Below are positions 25,868 through 36,509 of a DNA stretch of 64,000 bases, in pieces. The notes under the pieces are model-generated. The model did no database searches and was not told the DNA's origin. It saw only the letters and a list, made by a program, of their open reading frames with translations. Location: positions 1 through 64,000 of the forward strand of contig NZ_JANUHA010000009.1 in assembly GCF_024753255.1 (NCBI RefSeq). The letters run 5' to 3'. The translations under genes and the position numbers were made by a program. This stretch comes from Massilia agri. Lineage in GTDB: Bacteria; Pseudomonadota; Gammaproteobacteria; Burkholderiales; Burkholderiaceae_D. Each line of letters starts with the position of its first letter. Positions within the stretch are counted from its first letter, which is position 1.

Positions 25868-26821
25868 ATGAACATCCAACAACGAACCCTGTCCACCCTC
25901 GCCGCCGCCGTTGCCGCACTGTGCATCGCCACCCCCGCCCTCGCCGCCGCCCCCATGGCCAAGACCCCGGCCCCCGGCTGGTCGCGCATGATGCTGGGCC
26001 AGTTCGAAGTCACCCCGCTGTCGGACGGCACCGTCGACCTGCCGGTCGACAAGCTGCTGGCCCAGGATCCGAAAAAGACGCAGGCGACCCTGGCCAAGGC
26101 CCACCTCAAGCCCATGCTGGAGACCTCCGACAACGCCTACCTGATCAACACCGGCAACAAGCTGATCCTGATCGACACCGGCGCCGGCTCCTTCTTCGGC
26201 CCGACCCTCGGGAAACTGGTCGCCAACATGAAGGCCGCCGGCTACAGCCCGGAACAGGTCGACGAGATCTATCTCACCCACTTCCACGGCGACCACGCCG
26301 GCGGCCTGGTGAAGGATTCGGCGGCCGTGTTCAGCAAGGCCATCGTGCGCGCCAACAAGGTGGAATCGGACCACTGGCTGAGCCAGGCGAACATGGAGAA
26401 ATCCACCGACAAGGACACCTTCAAGGGCGCCCAGGCCGCCCTTGGCCCCTATGTGAAGGCCGGCCGCTTCAAGGCCTTCGAGGGCAGCGTCGAGCTGGTC
26501 CCCGGCATCCGTTCGAACCCGACCGGCGGCCACACCCCGGGCCACACCAGCTACCTGGTGGAAAGCGGTGGCCAGAAGCTGCTCGTGATCGGCGACCTGA
26601 TCCACGTTGCCGCGGTGCAGATGGAAAACCCGGCCGTGACGATCGACTTCGACGGCGACCAGAAAGCCGCAGCAGCCACCCGCAAGAAGGAATTCGACGC
26701 CGCGGCCAAGGGCGGCTACCTGATCGGCGGCGCCCACCTGCAGTTCCCGGGCATGGGCTACCTGCAGACCGAAGGCAAGGGCTACAAGTTCATCCCGGTG
26801 AACTTCACCCAGATGCGCTGA
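25868..26821 (+). CDS. Periplasmic MBL-fold hydrolase, methyl-parathion-hydrolase-like
   Basis: The 317-residue product has a signal peptide ending near ALAAAP (about residue 26) and a metallo-beta-lactamase fold. Metal ligands are visible as HFHGDHAGG, GGHTPGHTSYLVES, IGDLIHVAAVQ and a final His in GGAHLQFPGMG. The second half follows the pattern of methyl parathion hydrolase and related lactonases, including AAKGGYLIGGAHLQFPG and GKGYKFIPVNF. Natural substrate could be a lactone or ester. ATG 25868 was chosen because it gives the signal peptide. Confidence 0.88.
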   Translation: MNIQQRTLSTLAAAVAALCIATPALAAAPMAKTPAPGWSRMMLGQFEVTPLSDGTVDLPVDKLLAQDPKKTQATLAKAHLKPMLETSDNAYLINTGNKLILIDTGAGSFFGPTLGKLVANMKAAGYSPEQVDEIYLTHFHGDHAGGLVKDSAAVFSKAIVRANKVESDHWLSQANMEKSTDKDTFKGAQAALGPYVKAGRFKAFEGSVELVPGIRSNPTGGHTPGHTSYLVESGGQKLLVIGDLIHVAAVQMENPAVTIDFDGDQKAAAATRKKEFDAAAKGGYLIGGAHLQFPGMGYLQTEGKGYKFIPVNFTQMR

Positions 26822-29270
26822 CCCCGTCCAGCAGGCGCGCCAGCGCCTCGAAATCCACCGGCTTGACCAGGTGATGCTGGAAGCCGGCGGCGAACGCGTC
26901 CTCCCGGTCCTGCTGCTGGCCGTAGCCGGTGACGGCCACCAGCACCGCATTCGCGGTTTCCGGCTGGGCGCGCAGGCGCCGCGCCAGTTCGCGGCCGTCC
27001 ATCTCGGGCAGGCCGATGTCGAGCAGGCAGACGTCGGGCGCCACGCTGCGCGCACGCGCCAGAGCGCGCAGCGAGTCGTGTTCGATCACGACTTCGTGGC
27101 CATGCGCGGCCAGCAGCAGGCCGAGGGTCTCGGCCGCGTCCACATTGTCGTCCACCACCAGCACGGTCAAGGCGCCCTCGCGCGCCGCCGGCGGTTCCGC
27201 CGCGGGCGGCGCAGCGTCCCCCGGTAGCGCGTCGCGCAGCAGCGGCAGCGTGATGACGAAGGTGCTGCCCATGCCCGGGCCGGGGCTGGAACAGCTCACC
27301 ATCCCGCCGTGCAGCTCGACCAGGTTGCGCACCAGCGCCAGGCCCAGTCCCAGCCCTCCCTGCGAGCGGTCCGACGAGCGCTCGGCCTGGGTGAACAGGT
27401 CGAACACGCGGCTGGTGAGCTCCCGGTCCATGCCGATGCCCTCGTCGCGCACGCTGATCACCAATGCGTCGGAGCGCACCTCGGCGCGCAGGTCGATGCC
27501 GCGTCCCTCCTGCGTGTACTTGGTGGCATTGCCCAGCACGTTGGCCACCACCTGCACCAGGCGCGCCTTGTCGCCCTCGACCGTCGCCCAGGGGGGCGGC
27601 AGGTGCACGGCCAGGCGCTGGCGGCGCGCCTCGATGCCGGGACGCACCTGCTCGACCGCTTCCTGCACCACGACACGCGCCCCGACCCGGGCGCGCTCCA
27701 GAGTGATGAGGCCGCGCGTGACGCGCGAGACGTCCAGCAGGTCGTCGACCAGGCGCGTCATGTGGCGCACCTGGCGCCCGATGATGCTGCTGCTCTGGCG
27801 TACGCGCGCTTCGTCGCCGCTGCCGATGCGCAGGAGCTCGGCGGCGGCGCTGATCGGCGCCAGGGGATTTCTCAGCTCGTGGGCCAGCATGGCCAGGAAC
27901 TCGTCCTTGCGGCGGTCGGCCTCGACCAGCTTTTCCTCGGCCAGCTTGCGGTCGGTGATGTCGCGGAAGAAGGACGCGATGCCGCCATCCGGCATCGGAT
28001 AGGCACGTACCTCGGTCCAGACACGCTGGCCGTCCGGGTAGGTATGCGCGTAGATGGCGCCGGAGGCGACCCGGGTCTGCATCACCTCGCGGTACATGCG
28101 TCCCGCATCCATGTCCAGCGTGTGGGGGAACACTTCCCAGTGATTGCGCCCGATGATCTCCTGCGCCGTGGCGCGGCACAGGCGCAGGCCTTCGGCGTTC
28201 ATTTCGATGATCGTCCAGTCGGCGTCGAACAGGGCGAAGCCTTCGGCGATGGTGTCGAAGATGTTGCGGCTGCGGTCGCGCTCGGCGCGCAGTTCGGCCT
28301 GGGCGCGCGCCGTCTCGACAGCGGACCAGGTGCGCTCGGCCACGTCGCGCGCCAGCTGGATATCGTCCTCGCTCCAGTAGCGCGGTTCCGGGCAGTCGAT
28401 GCCGAGGCAGGCCCGCAAGCGCCCGGATTTCACCAGCGGCACGACCAGCAGCGAGGCGATGCGGTCCGCGATATAGGCGCTGCGGTAGCCCATGGTGCGC
28501 ACGTCGTGCGCGGTATCGTGGATCCGCACGACGTCGCCGGCGCGCAGGGCGCTGCCCACGGCCGGGCCGAATTCGTCCAGGCTAAAGGAAGGTTGAGAGA
28601 GCGCCCGGCCGTCGCGTGCCCACCAGCGCGGCACGGAAAAGCGCCCGCTCGCCTCGTTCATCTCGGCATACACCACGCGGCCCGCATGCAGCTCGCCGCC
28701 CAGCAGGGCGCTGGCGATGGCGATCACCTCTTCGCTCGAGGCGAGCGGACGCAGGGCGTCCGACACGGTCAGCTCGAAGGCCGCGCGCCGCTCGGCCGCG
28801 ACCCGGCGCGTGGTTTCCATCACGGTGCAGAACAGGCCGGCGACCTGGCCGTCGTCGCCGATCAGCGGCGCATGCGAGAAGGTGAAGTGGGCGCGTTCCG
28901 GATGGCCGCGCCGCTCCACGGTCATCGGCATGTCCTCGAAATACACGGGCTTGCCGGACAGCGCGCGATCGATCAGCGGCACCATCTCGTTCCAGACCTC
29001 GGCCCACAGGTCGGCGAAGCGGGCGCCCAGCGCGCGGCCGTGCTTTTGCCCGAGCAGGGGCACGTAGGCGTCGTTGTAGAGGAAGACCAGGTCCGGCCCC
29101 CAGGCCAGGAACATGGGGAAGGCCGAGTGCAGCATCATGTCCACCGCGGTGCGCAGCGAGCCCGGCCAGCTTTCCCGCGGGCCGAGGGTGGTCTGGGCCC
29201 AGTCATGACGGCGGATGCGCGCGTGCATGCCTTCCCTGTCCACGAACCCGCTATGTGATGGTTGAGCCAT
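26805..29270 (-). CDS. Hybrid histidine kinase with PAS, GAF and receiver domains
   Basis: The 821-residue soluble sensor kinase has no membrane segments. Domains in order: a PAS-like region at about 40-160, GAF at about 165-325, PAS at about 335-450 with SFFRDITDRKLAEEKL, a HisKA dimerisation segment with the His in FLAMLAHELRNPLAPI, an ATPase domain with GLGLGLALVRNLVELHGG, and a C-terminal receiver (VLVVDDNVDAAETLG, phospho-Asp in VCLLDIGLPEMDG). It overlaps the convergent hydrolase gene by 17 bases. Signal unknown. Confidence 0.93.
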   Translation of the reverse strand: MAQPSHSGFVDREGMHARIRRHDWAQTTLGPRESWPGSLRTAVDMMLHSAFPMFLAWGPDLVFLYNDAYVPLLGQKHGRALGARFADLWAEVWNEMVPLIDRALSGKPVYFEDMPMTVERRGHPERAHFTFSHAPLIGDDGQVAGLFCTVMETTRRVAAERRAAFELTVSDALRPLASSEEVIAIASALLGGELHAGRVVYAEMNEASGRFSVPRWWARDGRALSQPSFSLDEFGPAVGSALRAGDVVRIHDTAHDVRTMGYRSAYIADRIASLLVVPLVKSGRLRACLGIDCPEPRYWSEDDIQLARDVAERTWSAVETARAQAELRAERDRSRNIFDTIAEGFALFDADWTIIEMNAEGLRLCRATAQEIIGRNHWEVFPHTLDMDAGRMYREVMQTRVASGAIYAHTYPDGQRVWTEVRAYPMPDGGIASFFRDITDRKLAEEKLVEADRRKDEFLAMLAHELRNPLAPISAAAELLRIGSGDEARVRQSSSIIGRQVRHMTRLVDDLLDVSRVTRGLITLERARVGARVVVQEAVEQVRPGIEARRQRLAVHLPPPWATVEGDKARLVQVVANVLGNATKYTQEGRGIDLRAEVRSDALVISVRDEGIGMDRELTSRVFDLFTQAERSSDRSQGGLGLGLALVRNLVELHGGMVSCSSPGPGMGSTFVITLPLLRDALPGDAAPPAAEPPAAREGALTVLVVDDNVDAAETLGLLLAAHGHEVVIEHDSLRALARARSVAPDVCLLDIGLPEMDGRELARRLRAQPETANAVLVAVTGYGQQQDREDAFAAGFQHHLVKPVDFEALARLLDGVSASG

Positions 29271-29329
29271 GGACCGATTGTCTCACAAAGATTGCCTATC
29301 AGTCACATTTGCCTGACAGGCAACTTTGC

Positions 29330-29914
29330 TTACAGCTTGATGAAGTGCTCGCGGTAGTAGCGCAGCTCTTCGATCGACTCGACGATATCGGCCAGTGCGG
29401 TGTGCTTCTGGTGCTTCTTGAAGCCGGAGGCGAGCTCGGGCTTCCAGCGGCGGCACAATTCCTTCAGGGTGGACACGTCCAGGTTACGGTAGTGGAAGAA
29501 GGCTTCCAGCTTCGGCATGCCGCGCGCCATGAAGCGGCGGTCCTGGCAAATCGAATTGCCACACATCGGCGACTTGTTCGCCGGGACGTACTGCTTGAGG
29601 AAAGCGATCAGTTCCTGCTCGGCCTGCTCTTCCGTCACGGTGGAGGCCTTGACGCGGTCGATCAGCCCCGACTTGCCGTGGGTGCCCTTGTTCCAGTTGT
29701 CCATCTTGTCCAGGGTCTCGTCCGACTGGTGGATGGCGAACACCGGGCCTTCGGCGATGATGTTCAGCTCGGGGTCGGTGACGACCACGGCCACTTCGAT
29801 GATGCGGTCGGTATCCGGGTCCAGGCCCGTCATTTCCATGTCGAGCCAGACCAGGTTGAATTCATTCGGACGCGCGGGCGCGGCGGCCCCTTCGGTTTGT
29901 GTAGCTTGTGACAT
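29330..29914 (-). CDS. orn: Oligoribonuclease
   Basis: Orn is a DEDDh 3'-5' exonuclease that degrades RNA dinucleotides, including pGpG from c-di-GMP breakdown. Motif [22 protein letters not shown] lies at about 25-46 (Exo I, Asp/Glu). [17 protein letters not shown] carries Exo II, and [20 protein letters not shown]-like sequence near the C-terminus Exo III. Length is 194 residues, slightly longer than usual due to an N-terminal Ala/Pro extension. The next gene on the strand is the hybrid kinase. It is divergent from the M48 protease. Confidence 0.96.
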   Translation of the reverse strand: MSQATQTEGAAAPARPNEFNLVWLDMEMTGLDPDTDRIIEVAVVVTDPELNIIAEGPVFAIHQSDETLDKMDNWNKGTHGKSGLIDRVKASTVTEEQAEQELIAFLKQYVPANKSPMCGNSICQDRRFMARGMPKLEAFFHYRNLDVSTLKELCRRWKPELASGFKKHQKHTALADIVESIEELRYYREHFIKL

Positions 29915-29988
29915 AATTCTCTCTTTGCTTTATTAGGACTGCGCTGAGCGTTCTAGATAGTAACCCTGCATTTTCTCACAGGCACAGC

Positions 29989-31251
29989 ATGTCTTCACTC
30001 GGGTTTTCGCTTTTGTTCGTGGTTTTCTTTGCGCTGACGCTCGGTCTGCGCTTCTGGCTGGCCGGCCGGCACATCCGGCACGTGCTGCGCCACCGCGCCA
30101 GCGTGCCCGCCGAGTTTGCGCCGAAAGTCCCGCTCGCGGCGCACCAGAAGGCCGCCGACTACACGGTGGCCAAGACCCGCCTCGGCATCGTGTCGCTGCT
30201 ATGGGGCGGCGTGGTGCTGATCGGCTTCACGCTCCTTGGCGGCCTGCAGGCCCTCTCGACCGCCCTGCTGCCGGTGACCGGCCCCGGCACCCTGCACCAG
30301 ATGGCGCTGGTGGTGGCCTTCGCGGTTCTGTCAGGCCTGCTCGACCTGCCGCTCGACTGGTACCGCCAGTTCGTGCTCGAGGAACGCTTCGGCTTCAACA
30401 AGATGACGCCCGGCCTGTGGGTGGCCGACATGGTCAAGGGCGCCCTGGTGGGAGCAGTGATCGGCCTGCCGCTGATGTGGGTGATCCTGGCCCTGATGGA
30501 GAAAAGCGGCGACCTGTGGTGGCTGTGGGCCTGGTGCGTATGGAGCGGCTTCCAGCTCCTGATGATGGTGCTGTACCCGACCGTGATCGCGCCGATGTTC
30601 AACAAGTTCACGCCGCTCGCCGACGTCTCGCTGAAAGAACGCATCGAAGGCCTGATGGCGCGCGTCGGCTTCGCCTCCAAGGGCCTGTTCGTGATGGACG
30701 GCAGCAAGCGCAGCGCCCACGGCAATGCCTATTTCTCGGGTTTTGGGGCCAACAAGCGCATCGTCTTCTTCGACACCCTGCTCTCGCGCCTCGAGCCGCA
30801 GGAGATCGAAGCGGTGCTGGCGCACGAGCTGGGCCACTTCAAGCTCAAGCACATCATCAAGCGCATCGCCGTGATGTTCGCGCTGTCGCTGGGCTTCCTG
30901 GCCCTGCTGGGCTACCTCAAGACGCAAGCCTGGTTCTACACGGGCCTGGGCGTGACGCCGATGATGGACGCGTCCAACGACGGCATGGCCCTGATCCTGT
31001 TCGCCCTCGTGCTGCCGATCTTCACCTTCGTGCTCGCGCCCCTGAATTCGATCACCTCGCGCAAGCATGAATTCGAAGCGGACGCCTTCGCGGCCAAGCA
31101 CACCGACCACCGCGACCTGGTCTCGGCCCTGGTCAAGATGTACGAGGACAACGCCTCGACCCTGACGCCGGACCCGCTGTATTCAAGCTTCTACGATTCG
31201 CACCCGCCGGCCTCGGTGCGGGTGAATCACCTGAACATGGCGGCCGCATGA
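29989..31251 (+). CDS. M48 family zinc metallopeptidase (Ste24/CAAX protease-like)
   Basis: This is an integral-membrane M48A protease, similar to Ste24-type CAAX proteases and related in function to HtpX. The zinc site [12 protein letters not shown] and the third ligand region [15 protein letters not shown] are intact. About seven hydrophobic segments surround them. Length is 420 residues. The stop codon overlaps the start of phhB (ATGA), and the order orn, M48, phhB, rsgA is typical of Burkholderiales. The substrate is unknown, probably membrane proteins under quality control. Confidence 0.93.
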   Translation: MSSLGFSLLFVVFFALTLGLRFWLAGRHIRHVLRHRASVPAEFAPKVPLAAHQKAADYTVAKTRLGIVSLLWGGVVLIGFTLLGGLQALSTALLPVTGPGTLHQMALVVAFAVLSGLLDLPLDWYRQFVLEERFGFNKMTPGLWVADMVKGALVGAVIGLPLMWVILALMEKSGDLWWLWAWCVWSGFQLLMMVLYPTVIAPMFNKFTPLADVSLKERIEGLMARVGFASKGLFVMDGSKRSAHGNAYFSGFGANKRIVFFDTLLSRLEPQEIEAVLAHELGHFKLKHIIKRIAVMFALSLGFLALLGYLKTQAWFYTGLGVTPMMDASNDGMALILFALVLPIFTFVLAPLNSITSRKHEFEADAFAAKHTDHRDLVSALVKMYEDNASTLTPDPLYSSFYDSHPPASVRVNHLNMAAA

Positions 31252-31580
31252 GCCTTCTCGACCAACACAGCGTGCACGGCGCGCCGGCCCTCGCCGCGGA
31301 CGCGATCCCGGCCCTGCTGGCCCAGGCGCCGCTCTGGCAAGCCAAGGGCGGCACGATCGCGCGCGAATTCACCTTCCGCGACTACCGCGAGACCATCGCC
31401 TTCGTGAATGCCGTCGCCTGGCTGGCCGAGGGCGAGAACCACCACCCCGAATTGAGCGTCGGCTACCGCCGCTGCCTGGTGGCCTACACCACGCATTCGG
31501 CCGGCGGCGCCCTGTCCATGAACGATTTCATCTGCGCGGCCAAGGTGGATGCGCTGTATGCGCAGAGGGCGGGTGCATGA
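31248..31580 (+). CDS. phhB: 4a-hydroxytetrahydrobiopterin dehydratase
   Basis: Pterin-4a-carbinolamine dehydratase recycles the cofactor of phenylalanine hydroxylase and is also found coupled to other pterin enzymes. The family signature, [13 protein letters not shown], then [15 protein letters not shown], includes the catalytic His residues. Length is 110 residues, typical. Translation is coupled to both neighbours by 4-base overlaps (ATGA with the M48 gene, then rsgA). Confidence 0.92.
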   Translation: MSLLDQHSVHGAPALAADAIPALLAQAPLWQAKGGTIAREFTFRDYRETIAFVNAVAWLAEGENHHPELSVGYRRCLVAYTTHSAGGALSMNDFICAAKVDALYAQRAGA

Positions 31581-32479
31581 GCGACCGCATTGACAACCTC
31601 GCCGGCACCATCATCGCTGCCCACGGCCGCCACTACCTGGCCGATGCAAGCGGCGAGAAGCTGCAGTGCGTCACCCGCGGCAAGAAGACCAATGTCGCCG
31701 TCGGCGACGTCGTGCACCTGAAACGCACGTCGAACGACCAGGCCGTGATCGAGAAGATCGCCGACCGCACCACCCTGCTCTACCGCTCGGACCAGTACAA
31801 GTCGAAGCTGCTGGCCGCGAACATCACGCGCCTCTTCATCGTCGTCGCCACCGAGCCGAGCTTCGCCGACGACCTGGTTTCCCGCTCGCTGGTGGCGGCC
31901 GAGGCGGCCGGCATCGAGGCCCACATCATCCTGAACAAGGTCGACGTCGAAGCGCCCCTGGCGCGCGCCCGCGAACGGGCGGGCCTGTATGCGGCGCTGG
32001 GCTACCCGGTGCACGAGCTGTCGGCGCGCGCGCAGCCCGAGCAGGCGGTCGCGACATTGACCCCGCTGCTCACGGGCCAGTCCTCGATCTTCATCGGCCA
32101 GTCGGGCATGGGCAAGTCCTCGCTCATCAACCTGCTGGTGCCGGACGCCGACATCGCCGTGCGCGAGATTTCCGAGGCGCTGGACACCGGCAAGCACACG
32201 ACGACCTTCACGCGCCTGTACTGGCTTCCCGGCGGCGCCTCGATCATCGATTCGCCGGGCTTCCAGGAATTCGGGCTCTACCACCTGACGGAAGGGATGC
32301 TGGAACGGGCTTTCGTGGAGTTCAAGCCCTACCTGGGCGGCTGCAAGTACTACAACTGCCGCCACCTGGCCGAGCCGCAGTGCGCGGTGCTGGGGGCGGT
32401 GGCCGATGGGAAGATCGCGAAGATGCGGCACGAGCTGTATGCGCAGCTGCTGCACGAGTCCTCGCAGACTTTGTATTAA
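31577..32479 (+). CDS. rsgA: Ribosome small subunit-dependent GTPase A
   Basis: RsgA is a late 30S assembly GTPase with circularly permuted motifs. An OB domain (residues about 1-75) leads to NKVD (G4), [14 protein letters not shown] (G1) and [13 protein letters not shown] (G3), then a C-terminal zinc domain, [16 protein letters not shown]. Length is 300 residues, normal. The start is coupled to phhB by overlap. A dispersed repeat lies immediately after the stop. Confidence 0.96.
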   Translation: MSDRIDNLAGTIIAAHGRHYLADASGEKLQCVTRGKKTNVAVGDVVHLKRTSNDQAVIEKIADRTTLLYRSDQYKSKLLAANITRLFIVVATEPSFADDLVSRSLVAAEAAGIEAHIILNKVDVEAPLARARERAGLYAALGYPVHELSARAQPEQAVATLTPLLTGQSSIFIGQSGMGKSSLINLLVPDADIAVREISEALDTGKHTTTFTRLYWLPGGASIIDSPGFQEFGLYHLTEGMLERAFVEFKPYLGGCKYYNCRHLAEPQCAVLGAVADGKIAKMRHELYAQLLHESSQTLY

Positions 32480-32480
32480 T

Positions 32481-32588
32481 GTAGGGTGGTCGGCTCTGCC
32501 GACCGCGCGTTCAACGCAACGATGCGAACACGCGCACGAGCCTGGATACGGGATTTGAACGCGCGGTCGGCGAAGCCGACCACCCTAC
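32481..32588. repeat. Dispersed MITE-like repeat, full copy 3
   Basis: The 108-base element has 34-base terminal inverted arms that differ at only two positions: GTAGGGTGGTCGGCT... at 32481 and ...AGCCGACCACCCTAC ending 32588, both running inward to GCGCGTTCAA. The centre is about 40 bases. It is noncoding and lies between rsgA and argF. No target duplication was evident. Confidence 0.85.
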
Positions 32589-32624
32589 GAAACCCCGCTT
32601 TCCCTAGCGTCAAGCAAAAGCCCT

Positions 32625-32630
32625 TATAAT
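32625..32630 (+). promoter_or_regulatory. Possible -10 element before argF
   Basis: TATAAT (32625-32630) lies just after the repeat. If used, transcription would start about 32637, which makes ATG 32661 the likely argF start. No clear -35 was found. Confidence 0.35.
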
Positions 32631-32660
32631 CGTATGGATACCAGCAAAGCGAACGACGCC

Positions 32661-33584
32661 ATGGCAGCACAACCTATCAAGCATTTCCTGCAGTTTTCCG
32701 ATTTCACCTTCGATGAATTCGAATACGTCATCGAGCGCGCGAAGGTCATCAAGCGCAAGTTCAAGGCCTACGAGGTCTACCACCCGCTGGTCGACCGCAC
32801 CCTGGTGATGGTGTTCGAGAAGAGCTCGACCCGCACCCGCCTGTCGTTCGAGGCCGGCATGCACCAGCTGGGCGGCGCCGCGATCTACCTGAACACCCGC
32901 GACAGCCAGCTGGGCCGCGGCGAGCCGGTGGAAGACGCCGGCCAGGTCATGTCCCGCATGTGCGACATCATCATGGTGCGCACCTTCGGCCAGGAGATCA
33001 TCGAGCGTTTCGCCGCGCACTCGCGCGTCCCGGTGATCAACGGCCTGACCAACGAACACCACCCCTGCCAGGTACTGGCCGACATCTTCACTTTCTACGA
33101 GCACCGTGGCCCGATCGCCGGCAAGACGGTCGCCTGGATCGGCGACGCCAACAACATGCTGTACTCCTGGCTGCAGGCGGCCGAGGTGTTCGGTTTCCAC
33201 CTGAACGTCTCGACCCCGAAGGGCTACGAGATCGATCCGAAGCTGGTCTCCACCAAGCGCTTCACGCTGTTCGACAACCCGCTTGATGCCTGCGAAGGCG
33301 CGCACCTGGTCAGCACCGACGTCTGGACCAGCATGGGCTACGAGAAGGAAAACGCCGAGCGCCTGCAGGCCTTCGACGGCTTCATCGTGGATGCCGCCAA
33401 GATGGCGCGCGCCACCCCGGACGCCCTGTTCATGCACTGCCTGCCTGCGCACCGCGGCGAGGAAGTCGCGGCCGAAGTCATCGACGGCCCGCAGTCGGTG
33501 GTCTGGGACGAAGCCGAGAACCGCCTGCACGTGCAGAAGGCCCTGATCGAATACCTGCTGTTAGGCCGCATCGAGGATAAATAA
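32661..33584 (+). CDS. argF: Ornithine carbamoyltransferase
   Basis: ArgF makes citrulline from ornithine and carbamoyl phosphate in arginine synthesis. The carbamoyl phosphate site KSSTRTRLSFEAGMHQLGG, the HPCQVLADIFTF motif and the ornithine/catalytic HCLPAHRGEE are all intact. From ATG 32661 the protein has 307 residues, the usual length. An in-frame ATG at 32634 lies at or before the expected transcription start. The stop overlaps the next gene's start (TAATG). Confidence 0.96.
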   Translation: MAAQPIKHFLQFSDFTFDEFEYVIERAKVIKRKFKAYEVYHPLVDRTLVMVFEKSSTRTRLSFEAGMHQLGGAAIYLNTRDSQLGRGEPVEDAGQVMSRMCDIIMVRTFGQEIIERFAAHSRVPVINGLTNEHHPCQVLADIFTFYEHRGPIAGKTVAWIGDANNMLYSWLQAAEVFGFHLNVSTPKGYEIDPKLVSTKRFTLFDNPLDACEGAHLVSTDVWTSMGYEKENAERLQAFDGFIVDAAKMARATPDALFMHCLPAHRGEEVAAEVIDGPQSVVWDEAENRLHVQKALIEYLLLGRIEDK

Positions 33585-33982
33585 TGATCGACCACACCGG
33601 CGTCATCGTCTCCGATTTCGAACGCAGCCGCGCCTTCTACACGCAGGCGCTGGCGCCGATCGGCTATGCGCTGCTGGCCGAGATTCCGGCCGCCGTCACG
33701 AAGAGCACCGATGTCGCCGGTTTCGGCGAGCCGCCCAAGCCGGATTTCTGGATCTCGGGCGCCACTGCGGACAAGCCGGTGAACCATCCGCCGGTCCACG
33801 TCGCCTTCCGGGTGGCGAGCCGGGCGCACGTGGACGCGTTTTATCAGGCCGCGCTGGCCGCCGGTGGCCGCGACAACGGTGCGCCGGGCCCGCGTCCGCA
33901 TTATCATGAGCACTATTACGGCGCCTTCGTGCTCGACCCCGACGGCCACAACATCGAAGCCGTCTGCCACGCGCCTGTGTAA
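33584..33982 (+). CDS. VOC (glyoxalase-like) family protein
   Basis: This is a 132-residue single vicinal oxygen chelate domain, cytoplasmic. Metal-ligand-type residues are seen in MIDHTGVIVSDFERSRAFYTQALAPIGY at the N-terminus, PVHVAFRV in the middle and YGAFVLDPDGHNIEAVCH at the C-terminus. It is of the lactoylglutathione-lyase-like group common in Proteobacteria. The start overlaps the argF stop by one base, so it is translated from the argF message. Substrate unknown. Confidence 0.9.
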   Translation: MIDHTGVIVSDFERSRAFYTQALAPIGYALLAEIPAAVTKSTDVAGFGEPPKPDFWISGATADKPVNHPPVHVAFRVASRAHVDAFYQAALAAGGRDNGAPGPRPHYHEHYYGAFVLDPDGHNIEAVCHAPV

Positions 33983-34033
33983 GATTTTTTTCAACCCTGA
34001 AGCACCCACGACCTTATGTTTGATCGTCTGCCC

Positions 34034-34060
34034 GTCCGTCCCAGCATTGCCGCGACGGAC
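34034..34060 (+). other. Hairpin in the argG leader
   Basis: GTCCGTC (34034-34040) pairs with GACGGAC (34054-34060). It lies in the 135-base gap before argG. It may act in the leader; no attenuation signals were recognised. Confidence 0.35.
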
Positions 34061-34117
34061 TCCCCATGGGCCGGCTGACCATTTAGTCCCCACCTCCCTC
34101 CCATCACTGGAACATCC

Positions 34118-35350
<1,233 letters not shown>

Positions 35351-35371
35351 GGGCGCATCGCCCTCATCAAG

Positions 35372-35394
35372 AGCCACCTCCGGGTGGCTTTTTT
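35372..35394 (+). terminator. Intrinsic terminator of argG, at the IS insertion point
   Basis: AGCCACC-TCCG-GGTGGCT followed by six T. The last T bases belong to the 8-bp target duplication of the IS element that begins at 35398, so the insertion left the terminator intact. Confidence 0.85.
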
Positions 35395-35397
35395 CAT

Positions 35398-36473
35398 GGC
35401 TGTGTTCGCGTTAATTATGCTCTCGCAGCTGCCTTCACGATGCTTGTCGTACCGCAGTGCACAGCTACTGCGCTGGCGTACGCAACGCTTGCGCGTCCAG
35501 TAATCGCCGCCATCCCGAATAGTTCGCCAGGTAGCGGCTGGCCACACCCTTGAAGCGCACGAGCCAACCCTTGAAGCGGCTGTGCCAGCCATTCACGTTC
35601 TGGATGTGGATCGCGCCGCGTGCGCGCCGCCCAGCCCGGACATTGACGGGCTCGTGCGTGATCCCGGCGTCGGCGGCAAACCGGACATAAGCCGCGGCGC
35701 CATCGCTGATGAGCAGCCCGTCGTGGGGCAGTACCGGTTGCAGGCAACTGCGTAGTTGCGGCGCGGTCACGGGACCCCGTCCCGTATGAAAATCCAGCGT
35801 CGCGCCGCTGCGGTCACGCGCCACCAGCAGGCAATCATGCTCGCGCTTGATGCCGCGCCGACGGGCAACGCCACCACGCTTTCTCGGCGGGCGCGTCAGG
35901 CTGCGCGATCCCTTCTGCGATTCCAGCCGGTAGGTTTCGTCGGCCTCGACGATTGCCGAGAGGATAGCCGGGCGATGGCGCGCGGCGCCCGGCGCGAACC
36001 GGTGGCGCCAGCGAAAGCTGGTGGTGCGATGCACGCCGGTGGCGCGCGCCGCGTCGCGCACGGTGCGCGATTCCAGCAAGCACTGGATATAGGGCAGCCA
36101 GCACTCGCGCTTGCGCAGCCGGGCCAGTGGCGTGCCGGTCAGCGCATTGAAGGAACGGTGGCAAGCCAGGCAGCGAAAGCGCTGCAGGCCGCTGGCAAAG
36201 CCAAACCGGTGCAGGCGAGCGCAAGCACAATGCGGACATGGCCGGCCTACCGCGGCCGCTTCGATGAGCGCCAGGCACTCGGCCGGGTCGCGGATGCTGT
36301 CGACCCACTCGCGCAGCCGGGCCAGATCGGTGCTGGACAGTGGCGCTGCGGACAGGCAGGCGAATAATTCGTCGAAGCTCAGGCTTTGCATCGTCACTCC
36401 GGATGAGTTAACTCGACGATGCGTAAGACATCGACAACGGCATCCGGTTCACCCAATTAGCGCGAACACAGCC
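35398..36473 (-). mobile_element. IS1595-family insertion sequence, complete
   Basis: The 1076-base element has 19-base terminal inverted repeats, GGCTGTGTTCGCG(T/C)TAATT, differing at one base (35398-35416 and 36455-36473). The sequence TTTTTCAT is duplicated exactly on both sides (35390-35397 and 36474-36481), an 8-bp target duplication as is usual for IS1595. One transposase gene fills it. It looks intact and recent. Confidence 0.92.
35465..36397 (-). CDS. IS1595-family transposase
   Basis: The 310-residue DDE-type transposase has an N-terminal zinc ribbon, CPHCACARLHRFG then CLACHRSFNALTGTPLA, at about 55-95. A helix-turn-helix-like part with TVRDAARATGVHRTTSFRWRH follows. Then comes the catalytic core with VEADETY and LLISDGAAAY, and a final HIQNVNGWHSRFKGWL with the Asn/His type third site of the ISXO2-like group. 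No frameshift is seen. It lies inside intact terminal repeats. Confidence 0.93.
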   Translation of the reverse strand: MTMQSLSFDELFACLSAAPLSSTDLARLREWVDSIRDPAECLALIEAAAVGRPCPHCACARLHRFGFASGLQRFRCLACHRSFNALTGTPLARLRKRECWLPYIQCLLESRTVRDAARATGVHRTTSFRWRHRFAPGAARHRPAILSAIVEADETYRLESQKGSRSLTRPPRKRGGVARRRGIKREHDCLLVARDRSGATLDFHTGRGPVTAPQLRSCLQPVLPHDGLLISDGAAAYVRFAADAGITHEPVNVRAGRRARGAIHIQNVNGWHSRFKGWLVRFKGVASRYLANYSGWRRLLDAQALRTPAQ

Positions 36474-36509
36474 TTTTTCATGGGCGCGGTTTTGCTAATA
36501 TCGTTCGCC

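Noticed and set aside
29309-29323. TTGCCTG/CAGGCAA palindrome between orn and the hybrid kinase
   Set aside because: The loop is a single base and no T-run follows on the minus strand; it is too weak to call as a terminator or operator.
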